From NCBI RefSeq assembly GCF_019084075.1, contig NZ_JAHREN010000001.1, forward strand, positions 4,986,501 through 5,050,500: a stretch of 64,000 nt of DNA. Direction: 5' to 3'. Made by a program: the position numbers and the translations under genes. Under the pieces are notes generated by a model that ran no database searches, was not told where the DNA came from, and saw nothing but the letters and a program-made list of their open reading frames with translations. The stretch is from Siccirubricoccus sp. G192. Its GTDB lineage: Bacteria > Pseudomonadota > Alphaproteobacteria > Acetobacterales > Acetobacteraceae. Below, piece after piece: positions 1 to 6,876 of this stretch (the stretch's first letter is position 1; each line of letters opens with the position of its first letter).

Positions 1-1
1 C

Positions 2-31
2 ATCCGGGAGAACAACATCACCATGGAATAG
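2..31 (+). CDS. C-terminal end of an upstream gene (partial)
   Basis: An open frame enters from the left edge and reads IRENNITME before a TAG stop at 29-31. It would be the tail of a gene lying outside the window, converging on the DinB gene that ends at 43. Nine residues are too few to identify a family. The only support is the open frame and the sensible convergent arrangement with a 12-bp gap. Confidence 0.3.
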   Translation: MRENNITME

Positions 32-42
32 CGGCCCGGCCG

Positions 43-564
43 TTATTCCAGCCCCAGCGCCTTGAGGTCCACCGTCCAGGGCAGGTCGGTATCCTCGGTG
101 CGGATGCCCGCCTGCGTCACCAGGCAATGCGCCTGGCCGCGGTGATGCGTCTGGTGGTTGAAGAGATGCGCCACCAGCACCCAGGCGGGCTTCGTCATCT
201 CCCGCCCCGTGGCGCCGCTGAACCAGGTGAAAGGGGCTGCCAGCCAAGCCTGGTCCAGCCCCGCCGCCCAGGCCTCGATCTCGGCATCGGCCTCGGCGCG
301 GGCGGCGCGCAGGCTGTCCCAGTCCTCGATCAGGCGGGGGCTTTCCTTGATGCCGCCGGGGGGCTTCGGCCAGCCGGCGAAGCGGCTCATCCAGGTGCGG
401 TCGGCCCAGAGCAGATGGCAGAGCGTGCCATGCAGGGAGTCGAAGAAGGCGCCGCGTCCGGCGCGCCGCTCCGCCTCCGGCACCGCCGCGGCGGCGGCAT
501 AGAGCCGGCCGTTCATTTCGCTGTTGTAGGCCGCCATCAGGCGGCACCAATCGGCGGAGATCAT
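43..564 (-). CDS. DinB-family protein (putative metal-dependent hydrolase/thiol transferase fold)
   Basis: A 173-residue protein of the DinB/YfiT four-helix-bundle superfamily. Family members bind a divalent metal through three histidines and include bacillithiol-type transferases and hydrolases; the substrate of this one is unknown. The likely ligands are visible as H50 (in HGTLCHLLWAD) and H137 and H141 (in NHQTHHRGQAH). Length is normal for the family and there is no signal peptide, so it should be cytoplasmic. The ATG at 564 has a GAGGG ribosome-binding site. It converges on the gene at the left edge. Family assignment is solid; the function is not known. Confidence 0.85.
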   Translation of the reverse strand: MISADWCRLMAAYNSEMNGRLYAAAAAVPEAERRAGRGAFFDSLHGTLCHLLWADRTWMSRFAGWPKPPGGIKESPRLIEDWDSLRAARAEADAEIEAWAAGLDQAWLAAPFTWFSGATGREMTKPAWVLVAHLFNHQTHHRGQAHCLVTQAGIRTEDTDLPWTVDLKALGLE

Positions 565-575
565 GCTGCCCTCGC

Positions 576-603
576 GCTGGCGGCCGGTGCATCGGCCGCC
601 AGC
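576..603. other. Hairpin in the dinB leader region
   Basis: A perfect 11-bp inverted repeat (GCTGGCGGCCG at 576-586, complement at 593-603) with a 6-nt loop lies just upstream of the DinB start. There is no T-run on either side. It could shape the dinB leader or be a leftover palindrome. Confidence 0.4.
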
Positions 604-679
604 CTAGTGGGGAAACCCCGGCGGATGCCACAAGGGGCTGCGGAAGCGGCAACCATGGCCACGTGGTTCCTGTCCGGCC

Positions 680-880
680 GCGCTGCACGACCACCCGGCG
701 GGCCTCCTCTACCCATCCCGGTTCGACCCTTCCGAGCCTTGCGTCGCCCTGTTCGAGCGCAGCGCCCCGCATCTCGCCTTGGCCAGCGACAGCCTGCCCC
801 TGGGCGGGACGCTGCCGGAGGTCGCTGCCGCGCTGGACCGCTACGGCAAGGCCCTGGATGCGGGCCAGGCAAGCCCGCCC
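680..880 (+). pseudogene. RES-domain toxin remnant (C-terminal fragment)
   Basis: The + frame through 683 reads LHDHPAGLLYPSRFDP, then CVALFERSAPHL and finally AALDRYGKAL. This is the order of conserved motifs in the C-terminal half of RES-domain proteins, the NAD+-degrading toxins of Xre-RES toxin-antitoxin systems. There is no start codon with a ribosome-binding site, and the N-terminal half with its catalytic arginine region is absent. The frame then runs on into antisense sequence of the GST gene without the usual early stop. No Xre-like antitoxin gene is next to it. I read it as an eroded toxin gene between two housekeeping-type genes on the opposite strand. Recognition is by motif memory only. 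Confidence 0.6.
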
Positions 881-928
881 CGGGCTGCCAAGGGATGCGG
901 CGCCGGGTGGCCCCGGCCTCGCCCCGTG

Positions 929-1582
929 TCAGGCCTCGCGGTCGCGCTCCGCCATCATCTCGCGGAAGGCGGGCCGGGCATGGCAGGTCTCCATCCAGGC
1001 CTTCACGCGCGGCGCCGCGTCGAAGAGTTCCGGCGCCGGCAGGGCGAAGCGGAACACTTCCGCCAGGTTGATGTCCGCCACGGTGAAGCGCCCGCCGACG
1101 GCGAAGCCCGTGCGGGCGAGCGCCGCGTCCAGCACGGCGAAGGGCGCGCGCAGCGCCTCGATGGCGGCCTGGGCCCTGGCCGGATCGCGTTCTCCCGGCG
1201 GCTTCGCGACGCGATGATAGAGCACCTCGATCGCCTGCGGCTCGGCCTCGGTCGCGGCCCAGAGCGACCACATGGTCATCAGCCCGTCCTCCGCGATATC
1301 GGCGGGGCCGAGCCTGCCGCCGTATTTCTTCGCCAGATACAGGTTGATCGCCAGCGACTCGTGCAGCACCAGGCCGTCGTCCTCGATCGACGGGATGTGG
1401 CCGCTGGGATTGACCGCGAGGAACCCGGCGGAGCGGGTATGCAGCGGCGCATCGGGCGCGGCGGGGTCGGGAAGCCGGTAGGCCTGGATGACCGGGACAT
1501 GCCGGAAGGGCAGGCCGATCTCCTTCGCCAGCCAGATGTTGCGCGAGGCGCGGGAGCGATAGACGCCGTAGATCGTCAGCAT
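929..1582 (-). CDS. Glutathione S-transferase family protein
   Basis: A 217-residue cytosolic GST. The N-terminal thioredoxin-like domain (about 1-85) starts MLTIYGVYRSRASRN and contains the GHIPSIEDDG turn with the cis-proline, then HESLAINLYLAKKY, the glutathione gamma-glutamyl contact. The all-helical C-terminal domain follows, with FTVADINLAEVFRF as the N-capping motif. Start chosen at 1582: the open frame extends upstream to 1849, but homology begins at MLTIYG. Substrate is unknown; such GSTs conjugate or dehalogenate electrophiles or act as isomerases. It stands alone, downstream of a small unknown gene on the same strand. Confidence 0.88.
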   Translation of the reverse strand: MLTIYGVYRSRASRNIWLAKEIGLPFRHVPVIQAYRLPDPAAPDAPLHTRSAGFLAVNPSGHIPSIEDDGLVLHESLAINLYLAKKYGGRLGPADIAEDGLMTMWSLWAATEAEPQAIEVLYHRVAKPPGERDPARAQAAIEALRAPFAVLDAALARTGFAVGGRFTVADINLAEVFRFALPAPELFDAAPRVKAWMETCHARPAFREMMAERDREA

Positions 1583-1773
1583 GGAATGCGCACCTCCGTG
1601 CAAGCAATGGCAGGCGCAGGCGGGGAGTGCCTCGGAGCCTGTCGGGCGCGCAGCATGCCGCAGCCGCAAAGCCGCGCAAGCTGATCCCTGGTGATCGGCT
1701 TCGCGCCGGCGCCTGAACGCGGGCGCATGCAGACCAGCCGGCGATCCGATCTGGCGGGGAAAGCCGGGCGGAG

Positions 1774-2043
1774 TCAGGATGATGCGGCAGGGCTCCCAAG
1801 GAAAGCGCTGCCCGGCGGCAGTTCGGCTTCGGCATGGCGGAGATGCCACAGCCGCTCATGGGCGGCGATCAGGGTGCCCATCTCATGCCGGCGGCGCCTG
1901 GGATCAGGCTCGTCAGGAATCACTCCCTCGCTGAGGCAAAGGAGACCGGCGGCCAGTTCCAGATGCCCGTCGTCACAGGCGCGGTGGACCGCGACGAGGA
2001 TGATGTCGTGCAATCGCCTGCTTCGACGGACCATGGGATGCAT
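1774..2043 (-). CDS. Small conserved-type protein of unknown function
   Basis: An 89-residue protein beginning MHPMVRRSRRLHDIILVAVH. The middle looks like a short helical-hairpin fold: two amphipathic helices (LHDIILVAVHRACDDG, LELAAGLLCLSEG), an acidic linker and a final helix (LIAAHERLWHLRHAE). I recall similar short proteins in alphaproteobacterial genomes without an assigned role. Start set at the first of two close ATG codons at 2043; the frame is open further upstream to 2118, but that part is low-complexity. No signal peptide. It is on the same strand as GST but 190 bp away, so co-transcription is uncertain. Confidence 0.55.
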   Translation of the reverse strand: MHPMVRRSRRLHDIILVAVHRACDDGHLELAAGLLCLSEGVIPDEPDPRRRRHEMGTLIAAHERLWHLRHAEAELPPGSAFLGSPAASS

Positions 2044-2151
2044 GTGGGGTTCGCCTTGCCTGGATCGGTTGGAAGCCACCCGAGGGGCGGCCCGGAATGC
2101 GCGTGGAGACGAATGCAAGGCCGGCCTTCGTCTCCCCAGCGCAAATCCGAT

Positions 2152-2418
2152 CTAGGAGGGCACTGCAGAGGACGGCCGGAAGCGTCGCCAACCGCGGATG
2201 GCCGGCCGGCCGGCCGATTCCTTCCTGCTCGGCTGCGGCGACGGCCAGGGAGGAATGCGCCCTCCCCGCCTCATCCTGCCTGCCATGCCTGGCGGAATAT
2301 TCTCGTCCTCATACTCATGGATCACCTCCCGCGAGAGGTGAATGAGGTTCACCAGGGCGCGGACATAGCCGAGCGGCTCTTCCGCCCCGCCCCGGTCCCC
2401 CGAAGCCATGGATCTCAT
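2152..2418 (-). CDS. Hypothetical protein, translationally coupled to the RHH-like gene
   Basis: An 88-residue open frame whose ATG overlaps the stop of the preceding gene (ATGA, 2415-2418), the usual sign of a two-gene operon. The first 45 residues (GYVRALVNLIHLSREVIHEYEDE) look like a folded helical segment. The rest is rich in R, P, G and S and may be disordered or a frame running past a decayed end. I do not recognise a family. With the upstream ribbon-helix-helix-like gene it has the architecture of a small regulator/partner or toxin-antitoxin pair, but nothing in the sequence proves that. Confidence 0.45.
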   Translation of the reverse strand: MRSMASGDRGGAEEPLGYVRALVNLIHLSREVIHEYEDENIPPGMAGRMRRGGRIPPWPSPQPSRKESAGRPAIRGWRRFRPSSAVPS

Positions 2419-2633
2419 CGGTCTTCCCCCATGGCTGTTGCCGGCATGTAGGGCCCGGCGGCCCTGGCGTCCTCCCAGGCCCCGACGCCGGTCCTGACCA
2501 GGCGCCGGAGCGCCTCCGCCAGGGAGGGGAGCCGCTCCCGGATGCGGAACTCCTCGACCGTCACGGCCTCCGCGACCGTGAGATTGAAGGAGAGATGCAC
2601 GTCTCGCGGATTGCCGCGGGGATGGTTGGCCAT
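2415..2633 (-). CDS. Small ribbon-helix-helix-like protein
   Basis: A 72-residue protein. Residues 12-19 (VHLSFNLT) would form the DNA-contacting beta strand. EAVTVEEFRIRERLPSLAEALRRLVRTGVGA would form the two helices of a ribbon-helix-helix fold, with the spacing typical of CopG/Arc-type regulators. Start chosen at the ATG at 2633, which has GGAG ten bases upstream; a GTG at 2648 is also in frame. The downstream gene overlaps it by 4 bp. Such proteins usually repress their own operon. The fold call is by pattern only. Confidence 0.55.
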   Translation of the reverse strand: MANHPRGNPRDVHLSFNLTVAEAVTVEEFRIRERLPSLAEALRRLVRTGVGAWEDARAAGPYMPATAMGEDR

Positions 2634-2750
2634 GGGCCCGATCTCCACTCGCCGGCCCGGCGCGGGCCCACGCTCGGCGGGCCGCGGCGGGACCGGGCGC
2701 TGTCCCTCCGGAGCGATCGGGGGACCCCTATGGGTCCCCCGACATGCGGG

Positions 2751-3389
2751 TCAGGCCTCGCCGTCCTGGCGACGGCGGCGGCTGGCGATCCCGAGCCCGA
2801 GCAGGCCCATGCCGAACAAGGCCATCGAGGCCGGCTCCGGCACGGCGGTGCCGATGCGGACCTGGGCGACGTCGCTGACGAGATCGAGGCCGATGATGCC
2901 AACCGTGGTGATGAAGCTGATCGAGGTGAAGCTCTCCCCGGTGATGGTGAAGAAGTTGTTGCCGGAGGCGGACAGGGCGAAGGGCGCCGAGGTGCCGCCG
3001 GGAATGCCGGTGAAGGTCACGGAGCCGGCGGCATTCGCGTCGATGTTCAGGATCAGGGAGGTGAAGGCGGAGCCGTCGGCATAGCTGATCGTCAGGTTAC
3101 TGAAGTCGCCATCCTGCGCCACGATCCGGGCCTGGCCGCCGGCAGCGTACTGGATGTTCTCCAGGGCGGTGAAGTTCACCAGCTTGGTGGAATCGGTGTT
3201 CAGGCAGCCCTGGATCGTCAGGGCAGGACCCGCGATGGCGCCCGTGCAGGGATTGTCGATGACGTTGGCCTGATTCGGCTGCGGATTGTTGCCGGGCGTG
3301 ATGATGAGGGCCGCCTGGGACGGCGCGGCGAAGCCGAGGCCCGCCAGCACGGTCCCGGCGAGCGCGATGTTGCGCAGGGTCGAGGTCAT
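2751..3389 (-). CDS. PEP-CTERM sorting domain protein
   Basis: A 212-residue exported protein. An N-terminal signal peptide (TLRNIALAGTVLAGLGFAAPSQA) is followed by a beta-rich, N/T/S-rich body. The C-terminus carries the complete sorting signal: VPEPASMALFG, a hydrophobic stretch LLGLGIA, then SRRRRQ. PEP-CTERM tails are cut by exosortase (EpsH/Xrt) during export of biofilm or floc matrix proteins. No exosortase gene is in this window. Start at 3389 is set by the GGGGGAG ribosome-binding site; an upstream in-frame start at 3407 would misplace the signal peptide. A sigma-54 promoter match lies 58-73 bp upstream (3447-3462). Confidence 0.9.
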   Translation of the reverse strand: MTSTLRNIALAGTVLAGLGFAAPSQAALIITPGNNPQPNQANVIDNPCTGAIAGPALTIQGCLNTDSTKLVNFTALENIQYAAGGQARIVAQDGDFSNLTISYADGSAFTSLILNIDANAAGSVTFTGIPGGTSAPFALSASGNNFFTITGESFTSISFITTVGIIGLDLVSDVAQVRIGTAVPEPASMALFGMGLLGLGIASRRRRQDGEA

Positions 3390-3446
3390 TGAGAGGCACT
3401 CCCCCAAGGTGGGTCACGTAGCAGGATCGCTACGCAGCACCCTGTC

Positions 3447-3462
3447 GCAAGCAGCGTGCCAA
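3447..3462 (-). promoter_or_regulatory. Sigma-54 (RpoN) -24/-12 promoter of the PEP-CTERM gene
   Basis: Read on the minus strand the site is TTGGCACGCTGCTTGC. It matches the sigma-54 consensus TGGCACG-N4-TTGC with exactly 10 bp between the invariant GG and GC. The predicted start of transcription near 3436 leaves about a 47-nt leader before the ATG at 3389. Some matrix PEP-CTERM genes are known to need RpoN and the PrsK/PrsR two-component system, so the match makes biological sense. The activator site has not been located. Confidence 0.75.
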
Positions 3463-4119
3463 GCCCCAAACCCGCCAAAAGCCGCCCGTGCGCGGCAGAT
3501 CTGGAGAAGTTTCCAACTAAACAAAAATGTTATCGGATGCCAAATTGGCCGACGTAATCGTGATGGTTTCTTTCGTCGCAAGTTGTTTACAGTATGTCGT
3601 CTAAATTGTGAGATAGTCTTAATATTAATGTCTTTCCCAGCTTAGCGACTAAATCTGTCTATACATCGAGAGTTGGTTTTAAATTTAAGTTTAAAAGAAT
3701 GAATTGCCTCATGTAAAATCCATCGCCATCTTCTTTAACGCAATAATTGCTGACCCGAAGGCATGGTAGGTCGTGGCGAACACCTCGCTGCTCGCCTACG
3801 CTGGCCAGGATGCCGCGACAGGAGGCCGGCGCCGCGGCGGGCCTGCCTCGCGCCTCAAGAATAAATGCCTAGGGAATCCCCGAGGGCCGCCAAGCGGCAT
3901 GGGCCGCCGGGTCCGAAGCGCCGTGTCGCAACGGAGGACTCGCGCGCAGGCGCACCGGCAGCATCACCGCCGGTGGTTCCGCGCCGAAGGGGCGCTGATC
4001 TGGTCCGGGACCACGGGGATGCGCGGCGCCCACCCGCCGTTCCCGCCGGCGGGTGCGGCCCCATCGAGCCCCGCCGCCGCCCAACCCCGCGCGAAGCGGT
4101 CGGGAGACGGCCCCGGCGC
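3463..4119. other. Long intergenic region with an AT-rich island (about 3500-3760)
   Basis: No gene is supported here. From about 3500 to 3760 the base composition drops sharply to AT-rich, with runs such as TTAATATTAATG and TTTTAAATTTAAG (containing the palindrome TTAAATTTAA), while flanks are GC-rich. It lies upstream of the sigma-54 promoter, where an enhancer and an IHF-bendable segment would be expected, but I cannot name a protein site. From 3780 to 4119 GC-rich palindromes recur, for example CACCCGCCG at 4031-4039 pairing with 4047-4055. That hairpin could end the etfQO transcript, although no T-run follows. Confidence 0.5.
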
Positions 4120-5823
4120 CTACATCCCGCCGATGTAGTTCGGCCCGCCGCCGCCCTCCGGCGTCTTCCAGTCGATGTTCTGCGAGGGGTCCTTGATATC
4201 GCAGGTCTTGCAGTGGACGCAGTTCTGCGCGTTGATCACCAGCCGCGCACGGGCATCGCCGGCCTCCACCGCGGCGCCCTCGCCGGTGGCCTCCGCATCC
4301 GGCGTGCCGCGCAGCTCCCGCTCCGCCTCCGGCCCCACCGCCTCATAGACGGCGGCCGGGCAGTAGCGGCTTTCCGGGCTGCGGAACTGGTCCCAGTTCA
4401 CCGGTGTCCAACGGGCCGGGTCGCGCAGCACCAGATGCGCCGGCTGGTCCTCCTCATGGTTGGTGTTCGAGAGGAAGACCGAGGAGAGCCGGTCGAAGGT
4501 CAGCACGCCATCCGGCTTCGGGTATTCGATCTTCCTCGACTGCGCCGCCGGCTTCAGCGTCTCGTGGTCCTGGTGGTGCGTCCAGGTCCAGGGCGCCTTG
4601 CCGCGCAGGACATAGGTGTCGAGCGCGGCATTCACCATGCCGCCCCAGAAGCCGTATTTGGCGAAGCCCGGGCGGATGTTCCGCACGCCCTGCAACTCGG
4701 ACCAGACCCAGCTTGCCTTCAGCGCCTCCGGGTAGCTCTCCAGCACCGCCGGGCGCTCCTCGCCGGCCAGGGCCGCGGCCACCGCCTCGGCCGCCACCAT
4801 GCCGGATTTCATGGCGGTATGCGTGCCCTTGATCTTCGGCACGTTGAGGAAGCCCGCCGTGTCGCCGATCAGCATGCCGCCGGGGAAGACCAGCTTCGGC
4901 ACCGCCTGGATGCCGCCCTCGTTCAGCGCGCGCGCCCCGTAGGCGATGCGCTTGCCGCCCTCCAGCATCTTCCGCACCGCCGGATGCATCTTGAAGCGCT
5001 GGAATTCGTCGAAGGGCGAGAGCCAGGGGTTGGAATAATCGAGCCCCACCACGAAGCCGATCGAAACCAGGTTCTCGCCCAGCATGTAGAGGAAGGAGCC
5101 GCCATAGGTGTCCTGCGTCAGCGGCCAGCCGGTGCTGTGCCAGACCAGGCCGGGCTTGTGGTTCTCGCGCGGGATCTCCCACAGCTCCTTCATGCCGAGC
5201 GCGAAGGTCTGCGGCGCGACCCCGTCCCGCAGGTTGTAGCGCTCGAAGAGCTTCTTGGTCAGGGAGCCGCGGCAGCCCTCGGCAAACAGGGTATAGGTGG
5301 CGCGCAGCTCCATGCCCGGCTGGTAGTTCGGCCCCTTCTCGCCATCCTTCAGGATGCCCATGACGCCGGCCACCACGCCCTTGACCTGGCCGTCCTCGAT
5401 GATGCTCTCGGAGGCGGCGAAGCCCGGATAGATCTCCACCCCCAGCGCCTCGGCCTTGGCGCCGAGCCAGCGGCAGACATTGCCGAGGCTGACGATCCAG
5501 TTGCCGTGGTTGTTCATCTGCGGCGGCGTCGGCAGCTTGAAGGCGCGCGTCGCGGTCAGCAGCATGAAGCGGTCGTCGGCGGCCGGGGTGGCCAGGGCCG
5601 GCGGGTCGTCCCGCCAGTCCGGGATCAGCTCGTCCAGCGCGCGCGGCTCCAGCACCGCGCCGGAGAGGATATGCGCGCCGATCTCGCCGCCCTTCTCCAC
5701 CAGGCAGACGCTGGCCTCCGGCGCCTGCTGCTTCAGCCGGATCGCCGCTGCCAGGCCCGCCGGCCCGCCGCCCACGATCAGGACATCGAATTCCATCGCC
5801 TCGCGCTGCTCAGCCTCGGACAT
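4120..5823 (-). CDS. etfQO: Electron transfer flavoprotein-ubiquinone oxidoreductase (ETF-QO)
   Basis: A 567-residue inner-membrane-associated enzyme that takes electrons from ETF (fed by acyl-CoA and amino-acid dehydrogenases) to ubiquinone. The FAD dinucleotide-binding motif is VLIVGGGPAGLAAAIRLKQ near residue 12. The conserved core includes SRKIEYPKPDG and SNTNHEEDQPAHL. The C-terminal [4Fe-4S] cysteines are seen in RYCPAAVYE and CVHCKTCDIKDPSQN. A stretch rich in E, A and G between these two cysteine groups looks like a loop insertion. Start at 5823 fits the family; the open frame upstream is out-of-family. Divergent from the UDG gene with 101 bp between starts. The acyl-CoA dehydrogenases at 46.8-49.1 kb are plausible electron donors. 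Confidence 0.95.
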   Translation of the reverse strand: MSEAEQREAMEFDVLIVGGGPAGLAAAIRLKQQAPEASVCLVEKGGEIGAHILSGAVLEPRALDELIPDWRDDPPALATPAADDRFMLLTATRAFKLPTPPQMNNHGNWIVSLGNVCRWLGAKAEALGVEIYPGFAASESIIEDGQVKGVVAGVMGILKDGEKGPNYQPGMELRATYTLFAEGCRGSLTKKLFERYNLRDGVAPQTFALGMKELWEIPRENHKPGLVWHSTGWPLTQDTYGGSFLYMLGENLVSIGFVVGLDYSNPWLSPFDEFQRFKMHPAVRKMLEGGKRIAYGARALNEGGIQAVPKLVFPGGMLIGDTAGFLNVPKIKGTHTAMKSGMVAAEAVAAALAGEERPAVLESYPEALKASWVWSELQGVRNIRPGFAKYGFWGGMVNAALDTYVLRGKAPWTWTHHQDHETLKPAAQSRKIEYPKPDGVLTFDRLSSVFLSNTNHEEDQPAHLVLRDPARWTPVNWDQFRSPESRYCPAAVYEAVGPEAERELRGTPDAEATGEGAAVEAGDARARLVINAQNCVHCKTCDIKDPSQNIDWKTPEGGGGPNYIGGM

Positions 5824-5924
5824 GCCTGCGACCTCTCTTGGTTTGCAGGGGATGTAGCGGAGGGGCGGGTTGCGCGGAACCCCGGCCAGGGGCGATATCA
5901 CCAGCATGGGCCAGGGCGCGATGG

Positions 5925-6746
5925 ATGCAGGCTGAAACCGATACGGCGCTGCTGCTGGCGGCGCTGCGGCTGCAGCTCGACTGGGGCGCCGAGGAGAGCC
6001 TGGCGGACCAGCCCCTCGACCGCACCGCCGCGCCCGCCGCAACCGGCCCCGCCCCTGGCGCCCCGCCGGAGCCCCGCCCCGCCCGGCCGGCCCTGGTCCG
6101 CCCCACCCCCGCCGCCGCCCGCCCCGCCCCGCCCGGCGCCGCCCGCGCCGCCGAACTCGCCGCCGCTGCCGGCAGCCTGGAGGCGCTCCGCGCCGCCATG
6201 GCCGCATTCGACGGCAGCCCGCTGCGCGAGACCGCCACCAACCTGGTCTTCGCCGATGGCGCGCCGCAATCCGGCCTGATGCTGATCGGCGAGGCGCCCG
6301 GCGCCGATGAGGACCGCCAGGGCCTGCCCTTCGTCGGCGCCTCCGGCCGGCTGCTGGACCGGATGCTGGGCTCGATCGGCCTGGATCGGGCGCGCGACGC
6401 CTATATCACCAATATCCTGCCCTTCCGCCCGCCCGGCAACCGCACGCCGACCGAGGCCGAGATCGCGCTCTTCCTGCCCTTCGTGCTGCGCCACATCGCG
6501 CTGGCGGCGCCGCGGCGGCTGGTGCTGGTGGGTGGGGTCTCGGCCAAGGCGCTGCTACGCTCGCGCGAAGGCATAACCCGGCTGCGCGGCCGTTGGCTCG
6601 AAGTAATGATTCGGGAAGACGAGGCATTGCCCGCCCTCGCCACCCTGCACCCCGCCTATCTGCTGCGTAACCCCGCAGCGAAGCGCGATGCCTGGACCGA
6701 CCTGCTGCTGCTCAAGCGCGCAATTGAGGCAAAACAAGGGCAATAA
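5925..6746 (+). CDS. Uracil-DNA glycosylase, family-4-like, without iron-sulfur cysteines
   Basis: A 273-residue base-excision repair enzyme that removes uracil from DNA. The catalytic motif GEAPGADEDRQGLPFVG starts near residue 122. It is followed by YITNILPFRPPGNRTP and the C-terminal ATLHPAYLLRNP motif near residue 240. Family-4 enzymes carry four cysteines for a [4Fe-4S] cluster. This protein contains no cysteine at all: the usual K-C-R-P-P position is PFRPP, and the later cysteine before the conserved helix is a leucine/phenylalanine segment. The first 85 residues are rich in Pro and Ala and probably disordered. A terminator follows at 6766-6813. Confidence 0.9.
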   Translation: MQAETDTALLLAALRLQLDWGAEESLADQPLDRTAAPAATGPAPGAPPEPRPARPALVRPTPAAARPAPPGAARAAELAAAAGSLEALRAAMAAFDGSPLRETATNLVFADGAPQSGLMLIGEAPGADEDRQGLPFVGASGRLLDRMLGSIGLDRARDAYITNILPFRPPGNRTPTEAEIALFLPFVLRHIALAAPRRLVLVGGVSAKALLRSREGITRLRGRWLEVMIREDEALPALATLHPAYLLRNPAAKRDAWTDLLLLKRAIEAKQGQ

Positions 6747-6765
6747 CGCACGGATTGTTTACCAA

Positions 6766-6813
6766 TCCCGGATCGATGGCCTTCCGGGATTCAGGCCCCC
6801 CGGCGGGGTTTTT
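6766..6813 (+). terminator. Rho-independent terminator after the UDG gene
   Basis: Two stacked hairpins end in a T-run. TCCCGGA (6766-6772) pairs with TCCGGGA (6783-6789). CCCC-loop-GGGG at 6797-6808 is followed directly by TTTTT (6809-6813). Position 20 bp past the UDG stop fits termination of that transcript. Confidence 0.7.
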
Positions 6814-6876
6814 CATGACGCTCCCGGCAATCCGGGGCTTGCGCAACGGCAAGCGGGAACGGTAACGGAAACCCGC

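Noticed and set aside
3773..4138. Short + frame in the intergenic region before etfQO
   Set aside because: Low-complexity composition, no ribosome-binding site, and it overlaps the etfQO end.
3865..6279. Open + strand frame of 804 codons across the ETF-QO gene
   Set aside because: Antisense to a clearly recognisable ETF-QO; no protein-like motifs or ribosome-binding site.
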